64,000 nt of DNA from Paenibacillus sp. R14(2021) (GTDB lineage: Bacteria > Bacillota > Bacilli > Paenibacillales > Paenibacillaceae): positions 434,001 to 498,000 of the forward strand of contig NZ_CP080269.1 of NCBI RefSeq assembly GCF_019431355.1, read 5' to 3'. This document shows positions 18,474 to 26,927 of this stretch, piece after piece. The position numbers and the translations under genes are program-made. A model generated the notes under the pieces. That model searched no databases and was not told the origin of the DNA. It was given only the letters and a program-made list of their open reading frames with translations. How positions within the stretch are numbered: the stretch's first letter is position 1; each line of letters begins with the position of its first letter.

Positions 18474-19430
18474 GTGGAAATTATTTCGTTACAGTACCCG
18501 ATCGCAGGTTCTGAAGCAGCGCTCCGCGCACGGCCCAAGACATTGGCAATCGGTCATTTCGACGGCGTTCACCTTGGCCATCAGAATGTCATATCGCGTG
18601 CCATGGCATCGGCCCGGGCTGCGGGTCTCCAAGGGGCTGTGATGACGTTTCATCCTCACCCCAAAGAAGTGCTTGGCCGGAGCGGACAATATCTGACCGC
18701 ACTAACGCCGCTCGAAGTTAAAGTGGAGCGTTTCCGCAAGCTGGGCGTTGACGTTGTGTATGTCGTTAAATTTGATCTGGACTTTGCCAAGGTTTCGCCC
18801 GCCGAGTTTGTCGACGGTGTTCTGAGACCTTTACAGGTGAAACGGGCCATTGTAGGCTTTGATTTCACCTTCGGGGCTAAGGGAGCCGGCAATCCGGACA
18901 CTCTCTGGTCGCTGGGCGAGCCGGATATAGGAGTGGAGATCGTGGATCCATTGATGCAAAACGGTGAGAAAGTAAGCAGCACTCTCGTACGCGAGGCGCT
19001 GTCGAGCGGACGTCCTGAGGATGCGGCCAACCTGCTTGGCGAGCCTTATGAAGTTCGCGGCGTTGTCGTACAGGGCGAAGGCAGAGGAAGCAAGATCGGG
19101 TTCCCGACTGCGAATATTCAGCAAGAGCCAGGCGCTCTTATTCCCCGCCAAGGTGTCTATGCCATTATGGCTGAGGTGGAGGGAAGCCGCTATCCCGGCG
19201 TCATGAATATAGGCGTCAAGCCTACCTTTCATGAGACGCTGCCTGAACCGGTTCTGGAAGCACACTTGTTTGATTTCAGCGGGGACCTGTACGGGAAAAA
19301 TGTTTCTGTACAATTTATTACGTTTCTGCGGACGGAGAAGAAATTCGGTTCTATTGATGAACTAATCGCACAAATCAAGTCCGATGCGGATCAAGCCCGC
19401 TCGGAATTGACGGCTTATAATCAGAAATAG
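18474..19430 (+). CDS. ribF: bifunctional riboflavin kinase / FAD synthetase
   Basis: RibF makes FMN and FAD from riboflavin. The N-terminal adenylyltransferase domain shows GHFDGVHLGHQ (about residue 25) and FHPHPKEVLG. The C-terminal kinase domain shows GRGSKIGFPTANI and PTFHETLPEPVLEAHLFDF. I chose GTG at 18474 because AGCAGGTG precedes it with better spacing than the GTG at 18465; the protein is then 318 residues. It lies 28 nt after truB and is the last gene before the rpsO promoter. Confidence 0.94.
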   Translation: MEIISLQYPIAGSEAALRARPKTLAIGHFDGVHLGHQNVISRAMASARAAGLQGAVMTFHPHPKEVLGRSGQYLTALTPLEVKVERFRKLGVDVVYVVKFDLDFAKVSPAEFVDGVLRPLQVKRAIVGFDFTFGAKGAGNPDTLWSLGEPDIGVEIVDPLMQNGEKVSSTLVREALSSGRPEDAANLLGEPYEVRGVVVQGEGRGSKIGFPTANIQQEPGALIPRQGVYAIMAEVEGSRYPGVMNIGVKPTFHETLPEPVLEAHLFDFSGDLYGKNVSVQFITFLRTEKKFGSIDELIAQIKSDADQARSELTAYNQK

Positions 19431-19439
19431 AAACTGCAT

Positions 19440-19468
19440 TTACTTCTCCCTGGAAGATGTGGTATACT
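19440..19468 (+). promoter_or_regulatory. extended -10 promoter of rpsO
   Basis: TATACT at 19463-19468 is preceded by TGG, giving an extended -10 (TGnTATACT). The -35 region at 19440-19445 (TTACTT) is weak. It is the best promoter between ribF and rpsO. Confidence 0.5.
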
Positions 19469-19474
19469 CTTAGA

Positions 19475-19594
19475 CGTTGCGTAGTCGCATTCTATTTCCA
19501 GCAAACGCAGCATTGAACCTTAGCTTGGCCTGTCCGTCATTCACCGGGCGCTGGCGAGGCTAACGGCGATTATGATACAAGGAGGTGAACATGG
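19475..19594 (+). promoter_or_regulatory. structured rpsO leader, possible S15 autoregulatory site
   Basis: About 120 nt separate the expected transcription start from the rpsO start. TTAGC near 19520 can pair with GCTAA near 19559, enclosing GC-rich segments just upstream of the GGAGGTG site. S15 represses its own mRNA in several bacteria, including Bacillales, through such leaders. The pairing is seen by eye only; the regulation is inferred. Confidence 0.35.
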
Positions 19595-19864
19595 ATGGCA
19601 CTTACGCAAGAACGCAAACATCAATTGATTGACGAGCACAAAACCCACGCGAACGATACGGGCTCACCGGAAGTTCAAATCGCTATCCTGACGCAAAACA
19701 TCGTCAATTTGACAGATCATCTTCGGACGCACAAGAAGGATCACCACTCGCGCCGCGGTCTGCTCAAAATGGTTGGTCAACGCCGTAAATTGTTGGCTTA
19801 CCTGAAAAACAAAGACGTAAAACGTTACAGCGCATTGATCGAAAAACTCGGCCTTCGCCGATAA
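19595..19864 (+). CDS. rpsO: 30S ribosomal protein S15
   Basis: The protein is 89 residues, the exact family length. It has the S15 signature [16 protein letters not shown] and, further on, [28 protein letters not shown] split over the central and third helices. S15 binds 16S rRNA early in 30S platform assembly. The ATG follows AAGGAGGTG. It has its own promoter and a branched terminator. pnp follows in the conserved rpsO-pnp order. Confidence 0.98.
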   Translation: MALTQERKHQLIDEHKTHANDTGSPEVQIAILTQNIVNLTDHLRTHKKDHHSRRGLLKMVGQRRKLLAYLKNKDVKRYSALIEKLGLRR

Positions 19865-19877
19865 TAGATGCGGGGAT

Positions 19878-19940
19878 AAAAGCAACCTGGTTGTCAGGCC
19901 GCCCGGGAATTACGGGCGTGCCTGCGCTGGGTTGCTTTTT
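19878..19940 (+). terminator. branched intrinsic terminator after rpsO
   Basis: AAAAGCAACC (19878-19887) pairs with GGTTGCTTTT (19930-19939), ending in TTTTT. Inside, CAGGC/GCCTG (19895-19899 with 19920-19924) and CGCCCG/CGGGCG (19900-19905 with 19913-19918) continue the helix. The long stem and U tract make termination likely, and the structure could also protect the rpsO 3' end. Confidence 0.85.
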
Positions 19941-20115
19941 GTAAATTAACTTAGCATACTTACATAACCAACGTTTGAATAGCTCCATTCGGGGCTTTTC
20001 TTATAGATTTTTTTCCGGCAGTTTATGGCTAACGAACGAAAGAATGGAAAATAATATACTGACAATACGGCGGTCCCTAGATGGATTGCCGGTCGTTGCA
20101 GTGAGGAGGATATAT

Positions 20116-22218
20116 ATGCATCGCGTAGAAACAACATTGGGCGGCCGCCCGCTTGTTTTGGAAACGGGACGTTTAGCGAAACAAGCTAACGCTGCGGTAA
20201 CGGTGAAGTACGGAGAAACGGTGGTTCTTTGTACGGTTGTTTCATCCACGGAACCGAAGAATCTGGATTTCTTCCCGCTGACCGTCAATTACGAAGAGCG
20301 TTTGTATGCCGTCGGTAAAATTCCTGGCGGATTCATTAAACGTGAAGGACGTCCGAGCGAGAAAGCCATTCTGGCCAGCCGCTTGACTGACCGTCCGATT
20401 CGTCCGCTTTTCCCTGACGGTTTCCGCAATGAAGTGCAAATCGCCAATATCGTCATGAGCGTCGATCAAGACTGCTCCCCTGAAATTGCAGCAATGATCG
20501 GTACGTCTGCAGCGCTTACGATTTCCGATATTCCGTTTAACGGACCGATCGGCGGCGTTATCGTAGGCCGTATCGATGGACAATTCATAATTAATCCGAC
20601 CGTGGAACAAGAAGCGAAGAGCGACGTATACGTTGTTGTTGCGGGTACGAAAGACGCCATCATGATGGTTGAAGCAGAAGCGAACGAAGTACCTGAAGAC
20701 GTTATACTTGAAGCGATCATGTTCGGTCATGACGAAATCAGACGCATTGTTGCTTCGCTCGAGGAGCTGCAGGCACTTGCCGGCAAAGAGAAAATCGAAG
20801 TGAAGCTGCACACGGTGGATGCTGCCGTTAACGAGGCGGTTCGCGCGTTCGCAGGAGATCGCTTGGTCGAAGCAGTGCGCGTCGTCGAGAAGCATGCCCG
20901 CCAAGAAGCCATTGATGCCGTCAATAGCGATGCCATCGCTCATTTTGGCGTAGAATACGCGGAATCGCCGGAATTGCTCGGCGATGTGAAAGAAGTACTG
21001 TACGATATCGTGAAGGAAGAAGTCCGTCGTTTGATTACGCATGACAAGGTACGTCCGGATGGACGGGCATTGGCAGAAATTCGTCCGATCGAATGCGACG
21101 TCGCGCTCCTGCCGCGTACGCACGGATCCGGTTTGTTCACGCGCGGTCAAACGCAGGCGCTCAGCATTTGTACATTAGGTGCGCTTGGCGACGTGCAAAT
21201 TTTGGACGGCATCGATTTGACGGAAACGAAACGTTTCATGCATCATTACAACTTCCCGCCGTTCAGCGTAGGGGAAGCAAGACCGCTTCGTCCTCCGGGC
21301 CGCCGCGAAATCGGCCACGGCGCTTTGGGTGAACGCGCGCTCTCGAAGGTCATTCCGAGCGAAACGGAGTTCCCATATACAATTCGTTTGGTATCCGAAG
21401 TTCTGGAATCCAACGGCTCCACAAGCCAAGCAAGTATCTGCGCAAGCACGCTGGCGATGATGGATGCAGGCGTACCGATCAAGGCACCGGTTGCAGGCAT
21501 CGCGATGGGTCTGATCAAGGACGGCGATCATTTCTCCATCCTCTCTGATATTCAAGGTATGGAGGATCATCTCGGCGATATGGACTTTAAAGTCGCGGGA
21601 ACGGCAGCAGGCGTAACCGCCATTCAAATGGATATCAAGATCAACGGGATTGACCGTGCGATTCTGGCACAATCCTTGGAGCAAGCGCGCGAAGGCCGCA
21701 TGCATATCCTCGGCAAGATGAATGAAGTGATGCAAACACCGCGTACGAGCCTGTCCCAGTACGCGCCGAAAATCGTCATCATGCACATCCATCCAGACAA
21801 AATCCGTGACGTTATCGGCTCCGGCGGTAAAATCATTAACAAAATCATTGATGAAACCGGCGTGAAAATCGATATCGAGCAGGATGGTACGGTGTTTATC
21901 GCTTCCTCCAACGCGGAAGCGAATGAGCGTGCGAAACAAATTATCGAAGGCATCGTACGCGAAGTCGTTGTCGGCGAAGTTTATTTGGGCACAGTGAAGC
22001 GGATCGAGAAATTCGGCTGCTTCGTTGAGATTCTTCCGAACAAAGATGGTTTGGTTCATATCTCGCAAGTATCCACGGAACGGGTTGCTAAAGTCGAGGA
22101 TGTTCTTAAAATCGGCGATCAAATCACGGTCAAAGTAACAGAGATTGATGCACAAGGCCGCATTAACCTGTCTCGTAAAGCCGTGCTGGCGCCAGAAGTG
22201 CCAGCACAACAATCCTAA
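20116..22218 (+). CDS. pnp: polynucleotide phosphorylase
   Basis: PNPase degrades RNA 3'-to-5' with phosphate and is a main exonuclease in Firmicutes. I chose the ATG at 20116 because GAGGAGG lies directly upstream and the protein then begins [13 protein letters not shown]. An open frame continues upstream to 19975 without a ribosome-binding site. The 700 residues contain two RNase PH domains, the all-helical linker, a KH domain ([22 protein letters not shown] split over about 568-590) and an S1 domain (about 620-690). [16 protein letters not shown] marks the second RNase PH domain. Confidence 0.97.
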   Translation: MHRVETTLGGRPLVLETGRLAKQANAAVTVKYGETVVLCTVVSSTEPKNLDFFPLTVNYEERLYAVGKIPGGFIKREGRPSEKAILASRLTDRPIRPLFPDGFRNEVQIANIVMSVDQDCSPEIAAMIGTSAALTISDIPFNGPIGGVIVGRIDGQFIINPTVEQEAKSDVYVVVAGTKDAIMMVEAEANEVPEDVILEAIMFGHDEIRRIVASLEELQALAGKEKIEVKLHTVDAAVNEAVRAFAGDRLVEAVRVVEKHARQEAIDAVNSDAIAHFGVEYAESPELLGDVKEVLYDIVKEEVRRLITHDKVRPDGRALAEIRPIECDVALLPRTHGSGLFTRGQTQALSICTLGALGDVQILDGIDLTETKRFMHHYNFPPFSVGEARPLRPPGRREIGHGALGERALSKVIPSETEFPYTIRLVSEVLESNGSTSQASICASTLAMMDAGVPIKAPVAGIAMGLIKDGDHFSILSDIQGMEDHLGDMDFKVAGTAAGVTAIQMDIKINGIDRAILAQSLEQAREGRMHILGKMNEVMQTPRTSLSQYAPKIVIMHIHPDKIRDVIGSGGKIINKIIDETGVKIDIEQDGTVFIASSNAEANERAKQIIEGIVREVVVGEVYLGTVKRIEKFGCFVEILPNKDGLVHISQVSTERVAKVEDVLKIGDQITVKVTEIDAQGRINLSRKAVLAPEVPAQQS

Positions 22219-22231
22219 CAGCAATTCCTTC

Positions 22232-22261
22232 AAGAGACAGGGAGACCTGTCTCTTTTTCTT
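22232..22261 (+). terminator. intrinsic terminator of pnp
   Basis: AGAGACAGG (22233-22241) pairs with CCTGTCTCT (22246-22254) around a GAGA tetraloop, followed by TTTTTCTTT. Confidence 0.9.
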
Positions 22262-22329
22262 TGTCTGCCTGAATTCTCATATTGTAATCGGGGTCATAAT
22301 ATGATGTAGGAGAAGGGTGGGACAAAGTT

Positions 22330-23334
22330 ATGAAGCTGAAGAAAGGGATCATCATGGCATTGACCATGTGCGCGCTGCTAATTACAATCCGGCTGAACGG
22401 ACCTATGTCGGAATACGTGTATGCCATGAAGCAGGGAGGTGCAGCAACAGCCGTATTTTCGCAAACCTTCTTGGATCCATCGGCATATGAGAGCGTGTCA
22501 TTGCGTGAAATGATCCAATTGGAAGCCGATAAAAGGAGGATAGCCCCTGTCGATGCACGTATCGACCGCATATGGAAAGCCATACCCGGCTATAACGGGC
22601 TTGAAGTCGATGTCGATAAGACGTACAGGCTTATGGTTCATGCACCCGTGAATGAACCCATCCGTTTTGTATACCGGGAAGTGGAGCCCAAAGTGAGTTT
22701 GAATGATCTTGGTCGTGCTCCGATTTACAAAGGCAATCCGAATAAGCCGATGGTTGCGCTCATGATTAACGTAGCTTGGGGCAACGAATTCATTCCTTCG
22801 ATGCTGGCGACGTTGAAGAAGGAAAATGTGAAGGCGACTTTTTTCTTCGATGGGTCTTGGCTGAAGAAGAACACGAATGTAGCAAGAGAAATTCAAGCCG
22901 CAGGCCACGAAATATCGAACCACGCTTATACGCACCCCAATATGAGCCAGCTTGACCGGCTTTCCGCTTATAATCAGATTGCGAGGACGGAAGCGCTGCT
23001 GTCGTCGACGCTGAATGTCAAGAATGCCTGGTTCGCGCCGCCGTCAGGAGACTTTAATCAAATGACGGTTGATGTAGCGGCTGAACAAGGACTCAAGACG
23101 GTGCTGTGGACGCTGGATACCGTAGATTGGATGCACCCCCCGGCTTATTCCATCATTCGCAAAGTGAAGACGCGTGTTGAGTCCGGCTCTTTGATTCTCA
23201 TGCATCCGACGGATTCCTCTAGTCAGGCACTGCCCGGAATAATCGCAGCCATTAAGGGAAAAGGGCTTATGCTGGGCACGGTCAGTGAAACACTTTCCTC
23301 TAAAAGGGTGTCGTTAGTTGAGGCAGGACCATAA
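22330..23334 (+). CDS. ylxY: YlxY-type sporulation polysaccharide deacetylase family protein
   Basis: The protein has 334 residues with an N-terminal signal or anchor segment (about 8-25) and a NodB-fold domain over about 130-325. The zinc-binding motif HxxxHP is present (SNHAYTHPNMS). The first catalytic motif, normally TFDDGP, reads MINVAWGNE, so the usual base and one metal-ligand Asp are missing, as recalled for the YlxY group. It lies between pnp and an M16 peptidase, as ylxY does in B. subtilis. It may act on spore peptidoglycan or be a non-catalytic relative; that is inference. The ATG follows GGAGAAGGG. Confidence 0.85.
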   Translation: MKLKKGIIMALTMCALLITIRLNGPMSEYVYAMKQGGAATAVFSQTFLDPSAYESVSLREMIQLEADKRRIAPVDARIDRIWKAIPGYNGLEVDVDKTYRLMVHAPVNEPIRFVYREVEPKVSLNDLGRAPIYKGNPNKPMVALMINVAWGNEFIPSMLATLKKENVKATFFFDGSWLKKNTNVAREIQAAGHEISNHAYTHPNMSQLDRLSAYNQIARTEALLSSTLNVKNAWFAPPSGDFNQMTVDVAAEQGLKTVLWTLDTVDWMHPPAYSIIRKVKTRVESGSLILMHPTDSSSQALPGIIAAIKGKGLMLGTVSETLSSKRVSLVEAGP

Positions 23335-23388
23335 TTTTGTTATAGTGAAGTCATTGATTTCATGCTTCTGATGTAGGAGGGGTCACTT

Positions 23389-24654
23389 TTGAACAATTAT
23401 ACACTCAGCAACGGCCTGCGAGTCGTTGTGGAATACATTCCGACCTGCCGGTCGGTTTCCTTCGGAATTTGGGTAAAGACCGGCTCACGCAACGAAACGC
23501 CGGAGAATAACGGTATTTCACATTTTATCGAGCACATGCTCTTTAAAGGTACAGAACGCCACAGCGCCAAAGACATTGCTGATCTATTCGATGGCATCGG
23601 CGGCAACGTGAATGCATTTACGGCGAAAGAGTATACGTGCTATTTTGCCAAAGTGTTGGATCAACATCTTCCGATCGCCGTGGATGCACTGGCCGACATG
23701 TTCTTCAATTCCCAAATGGACGCGGCGGAACTGGGTAAAGAGAAGAACGTGATTCTGGAAGAAATCGCGATGTACGAGGATACGCCGGATGACAAGGTGC
23801 ATGATGAAGCATCGCGCGCAGCCTACGGTGATCACCCGCTTGCATATTCCATTCTCGGATTGGAAGAACGTCTTAACGCGATGGACGGCGATTTCTTGCG
23901 CGGCTACATGAACGGGCATTACAGGATTGACAACACAGTCATCGCGGTTGCCGGCAATGTGGAGGAGGCTGCGCTGCTGGAGCTGCTCGAGAAGCATTTC
24001 AGCGGGTTCAAGACTACGGGTTCAGAGCCTGCGCTAACGGTCCCGGCGTTCAGCGGGAATTATTTGTTCCATAAGAAGAAAACCGAGCAAAACCATATTT
24101 GCATCTCGTTCCCTGGCTGCTCGATTGCGGACCCGCAGCTGTATGCAATGATCCTGCTGAACAATGCTATCGGCGGCGGTATGAGCTCCCGGTTGTTCCA
24201 AGAGATTCGGGAGAAGCGGGGCCTTGCTTATTCCGTGTATTCCTATCATACGTCCTATGCAGACAGCGGCCTGTTTACGGTCTACGCAGGCACTGCGCCG
24301 AAGCAGACGAAGGACGTACTGGATCTGACGTTGGAGCAAATGCATGATTTGGCGGTCAAAGGATTAACGGATGCCGAGCTGCACCGCGGCAAAGAACAAT
24401 TGAAGGGCAGTCTGATTCTCAGCCTGGAGAGTACAAGCAGCCGAATGAACCGTCTGGGCAAAAATGAGCTTATGCTCGGCCGTCATTACACGCTTGACGA
24501 AATGCTGGAGCGGATCGATGCCGTTCATATGAATGACATCCGTGAAGTAACCAAGCGGATGCTCTCGGTTCCATTCGCGGTTGCAATGGTCGGAAGCAAT
24601 GACAAAGCAGCTGCAGCCATCGGGAGGGATTCGCTTGTTTCAAGTATTATTTAA
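23389..24654 (+). CDS. mlpA: M16-family zinc peptidase (MlpA/YmxG)
   Basis: The inverted zinc motif HFIEHMLFKGT (HxxEH) lies at about residues 44-54, and the downstream Glu is in the EKNVILEEI region near residue 122. The second M16 domain contains GGGMSSRLFQEIREKRGLAYSV, split over the substrate-binding R/Y region. At 421 residues it matches B. subtilis YmxG/MlpA, reported to influence extracellular protease production. The start is TTG behind AGGAGGGG. dut begins inside its 3' end. Confidence 0.92.
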   Translation: MNNYTLSNGLRVVVEYIPTCRSVSFGIWVKTGSRNETPENNGISHFIEHMLFKGTERHSAKDIADLFDGIGGNVNAFTAKEYTCYFAKVLDQHLPIAVDALADMFFNSQMDAAELGKEKNVILEEIAMYEDTPDDKVHDEASRAAYGDHPLAYSILGLEERLNAMDGDFLRGYMNGHYRIDNTVIAVAGNVEEAALLELLEKHFSGFKTTGSEPALTVPAFSGNYLFHKKKTEQNHICISFPGCSIADPQLYAMILLNNAIGGGMSSRLFQEIREKRGLAYSVYSYHTSYADSGLFTVYAGTAPKQTKDVLDLTLEQMHDLAVKGLTDAELHRGKEQLKGSLILSLESTSSRMNRLGKNELMLGRHYTLDEMLERIDAVHMNDIREVTKRMLSVPFAVAMVGSNDKAAAAIGRDSLVSSII

Positions 24655-25078
24655 ACGGCTGCCCGGCAACGAGGATGTGCAGCTTCCCCGCAAAATGTCA
24701 GACTTGGCGGCGGGGTTCGACCTTCATGCTGCGGTTGATGAGCCGGTGACGCTCCAGCCGGGTGAGCGGAAGCTGATTCCAACGGGATTCGCTATGGCGA
24801 TGCCGGCTGATCTGGAAGCGCAAATTCGCCCGCGCAGCGGCCTTGCATATAAGCATGGCATTACATGCTTGAATTCTCCGGGAACGATCGATGCGGACTA
24901 TAGAGGCGAAGTTAAGGTGCTGCTTATTAATCTCGGGCAGCAGCCGTTCGTCATTGAGCGCGGCGAACGCATTGCGCAAATGCTGTTCCAGCTCGTTCCG
25001 GTCGTCGAGCTTGCCGAAGTGAATAACCTCCCGGAGACCATTCGCGGTGCGGGCGGGTTCGGGCATACAGGCGTCTGA
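24635..25078 (+). CDS. dut: dUTP diphosphatase
   Basis: dUTPase removes dUTP and supplies dUMP for dTMP synthesis. The trimeric family motifs are visible in order: AAGFDLHA (I), PRSGLA (II), GTIDADYRGEVKVLL (III with catalytic Asp), RIAQMLF (IV) and RGAGGFGHTGV (V). The TTG start at 24635 follows CGGGAGGGA and lies inside the mlpA 3' end (20-nt overlap). The protein is 147 residues, the usual size. In B. subtilis the position after mlpA is held by ymxH; dut replaces it here. Confidence 0.95.
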   Translation: MFQVLFKRLPGNEDVQLPRKMSDLAAGFDLHAAVDEPVTLQPGERKLIPTGFAMAMPADLEAQIRPRSGLAYKHGITCLNSPGTIDADYRGEVKVLLINLGQQPFVIERGERIAQMLFQLVPVVELAEVNNLPETIRGAGGFGHTGV

Positions 25079-25112
25079 CGTTATCGATTTGCAATCATTA
25101 TGACTCATGACA

Positions 25113-25145
25113 GAGCACCGAAGCAGCGGCTTCGGTGCTCTTTTG
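25113..25145 (+). terminator. intrinsic terminator of dut
   Basis: GAGCACCGAAGC (25113-25124) pairs with GCTTCGGTGCTC (25129-25140) around AGCG, followed by TTTT. Confidence 0.88.
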
Positions 25146-25210
25146 CATGTGGATATAGGAACTGCCGCGCATTGGCTGGGCGAATTCTCCGTTTCGAAGA
25201 ATTCATTTTC

Positions 25211-25238
25211 ACCCCGCTCTGGGCGGATGCATAAGATG
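25211..25238 (+). promoter_or_regulatory. putative sigma-K promoter of dpaA-dpaB
   Basis: ACC at 25211-25213 and CATAAGATG at 25230-25238 are separated by 16 bp. This resembles the sigma-K consensus (AC, 16-17 bp, CATAnnnTA) with one mismatch at the end of the -10. spoVF (dpaAB) is a known sigma-K target in B. subtilis, made in the mother cell late in sporulation. Confidence 0.5.
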
Positions 25239-25264
25239 GTCTATAACTAAGAGCGCACGCTGTC

Positions 25265-25295
25265 AACCGGCAAGCCTGAACGCAGGCTTCCGGTT
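25265..25295 (+). promoter_or_regulatory. stem-loop in the dpaA leader
   Basis: AACCGG (25265-25270) and AAGCCTG (25272-25278) pair with CAGGCTT (25283-25289) and CCGGTT (25290-25295), leaving one bulged C and an AACG loop. There is no U tract, so it is not a terminator. It could stabilise the mRNA. The role is unknown. Confidence 0.5.
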
Positions 25296-25369
25296 CCAGT
25301 TTGTACTGTCGATCGGGCCGTTGCCTCTGTGCAGCGAGCAGCGATTGCAGTTGAAAGGAGTGAAACCTT

Positions 25370-26269
25370 ATGCTGACAGGAGTTCAGGTCGTGCTGCTTG
25401 GCGGCGACGCCCGCGGGCTCGAGGTCATCCGCAAGCTGACCGAGCTCGATGCAACAGTCACGGTTGCCGGTTTTGACCAACTGCACTCGTCTCTGGACGG
25501 AGCGGTTCGCGCGGAGATGAGCGAAGAGCTGTTCGAGCATGCAGACGCAATCGTGCTGCCTGCGGTTGGAACGGACGACGAAGGCAAGATAGTCGCCGTG
25601 TTCAGCGATCGCGAGCTGGTTCTGACCGAGGAGTATGTTGCCAAACTGCCTAAGCATTGTACGGTATATGCGGGGATGGCGAAGCCATATCTGCGCAATC
25701 TTTGTCAGAAGCACGGCATTGCGCTGATCGAGCTGTTCGACCGCGACGACGTGGCGATTTATAATTCCATTCCGACCGCTGAAGGCGCGGTTATGATGGC
25801 GATTCAGAATACGGACATCACCATTCACGGCTCATCCTGCATGGTGCTGGGAATCGGCCGGACAGGGTTTACGCTCGCGCGTACGCTGCAGGGTCTGGGG
25901 GCCAAAGTTATGGTTGGCGTACGCCGAGAAGAGCATTTTGCAAGGGCGTATGAGATGGGCTTCGAGCCCTTCTACATCAAGCAATTGTTACAGTTTGTGG
26001 GGAATATTGACTTGCTTTTTAATACAATTCCGACTATGATAGTCACAGCGCAAATTATAGCAAATTTGCCATCGCGAGCGGTTATTATCGACCTCGCTTC
26101 CAAGCCTGGCGGAACGGATTTCCGCTTTGCTGAGAAGCGCGGAATTAAAGCGTTGCTCGCCCCCGGCCTGCCAGGAATCGTCGCACCTAAAACTGCTGGA
26201 CGCATCATAGCGGATTGTTTATGTCGATTGATTATGGAAGATTCCAGGCAACGGGGGAATGGGCAATGA
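25370..26269 (+). CDS. dpaA: dipicolinate synthase subunit A
   Basis: DpaA and DpaB make dipicolinic acid from a lysine-pathway intermediate in the mother cell; it accumulates with calcium in the spore core. The 299-residue protein has an N-terminal domain and a Rossmann NAD(P)-binding domain with VLGIGRTGFTLARTLQGLGAKV near residues 160-180. AEGAVMMAIQNTDITIHGS precedes it. The ATG follows AAAGGAGTG. It overlaps dpaB by 4 nt (ATGA). Adjacent asd, dapG and dapA supply the precursor. Confidence 0.95.
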   Translation: MLTGVQVVLLGGDARGLEVIRKLTELDATVTVAGFDQLHSSLDGAVRAEMSEELFEHADAIVLPAVGTDDEGKIVAVFSDRELVLTEEYVAKLPKHCTVYAGMAKPYLRNLCQKHGIALIELFDRDDVAIYNSIPTAEGAVMMAIQNTDITIHGSSCMVLGIGRTGFTLARTLQGLGAKVMVGVRREEHFARAYEMGFEPFYIKQLLQFVGNIDLLFNTIPTMIVTAQIIANLPSRAVIIDLASKPGGTDFRFAEKRGIKALLAPGLPGIVAPKTAGRIIADCLCRLIMEDSRQRGNGQ

Positions 26270-26853
26270 AATGGCAAGGCAAAACGGTGGGCTACGCGCT
26301 CTCCGGTTCTCACTGTACGTTCGCAGAGGTTATGCCGGTCATTCAACGCTTCGTGGATGAAGGAGCGAACGTCGTTCCGATTGTCACGCAGACGCTGATT
26401 ACGACAGATACTCGCTTCGGCACGGCAGCGGAGTGGCAGCGTCAGCTGAAGTCGATCACTGGCAATGAAATCATTTCGACAATTGTCGATGCAGAGCCCC
26501 TGGGGCCGTCTAAACTGCTCGACGTGCTTGTCATTGCGCCATGCACGGGCAATACGACAAGCAAACTAGCAAATGCTATGACCGACAGTCCGGTTCTGAT
26601 GGCTGCCAAAGCACAGATGCGGAACCAGCGTCCCTTGGTGCTCGCCATTTCGACGAACGACGGTCTTGGTTTAAATGCGGCTAATATTGCAAAACTATTA
26701 GTTTGCAAAAATGTGTATTTCGTTCCTTTTGGTCAAGATAATCCGATCCAGAAACCCAATTCGCTCGTTGCCAAGATGGAACTCGTTCCTGAGGCCTGCG
26801 AGGCTGCGCTTCTAGGCAAACAGCTGCAGCCGATGCTGATCGAGCGCGCTTAA
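26266..26853 (+). CDS. dpaB: dipicolinate synthase subunit B
   Basis: DpaB is a flavoprotein-fold subunit. I chose the ATG at 26266, with GGGGGAATGGG upstream and coupled to dpaA, giving 195 residues. The N-terminus GKTVGYALSGSHCTF matches known SpoVFB proteins. LANAMTDSPVLMAAKA and NPIQKPNSLVAKME follow, as in the B. subtilis protein. A longer in-frame start at 26215 would overlap dpaA by 55 nt and lacks support. Together with DpaA it is needed for spore heat resistance in known species. Confidence 0.95.
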   Translation: MKWQGKTVGYALSGSHCTFAEVMPVIQRFVDEGANVVPIVTQTLITTDTRFGTAAEWQRQLKSITGNEIISTIVDAEPLGPSKLLDVLVIAPCTGNTTSKLANAMTDSPVLMAAKAQMRNQRPLVLAISTNDGLGLNAANIAKLLVCKNVYFVPFGQDNPIQKPNSLVAKMELVPEACEAALLGKQLQPMLIERA

Positions 26854-26927
26854 CGATCGTTTTTGACGACCATACTATGTACTTGGAGCAGCCCTTGACA
26901 TAAGTTTCGGAAGGGAGACGACAACCA

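Noticed and set aside
21175-22233. Long open frame of about 352 codons on the minus strand inside pnp
   Set aside because: It is antisense to conserved KH, S1 and RNase PH sequence, rich in His, Arg and Cys in a way typical of shadow frames, and has no start signals.
22275-22315. Possible sigma-E promoter before ylxY (TCATATT and CATAATAT)
   Set aside because: The spacer is about 11 bp, too short for the sigma-E consensus.
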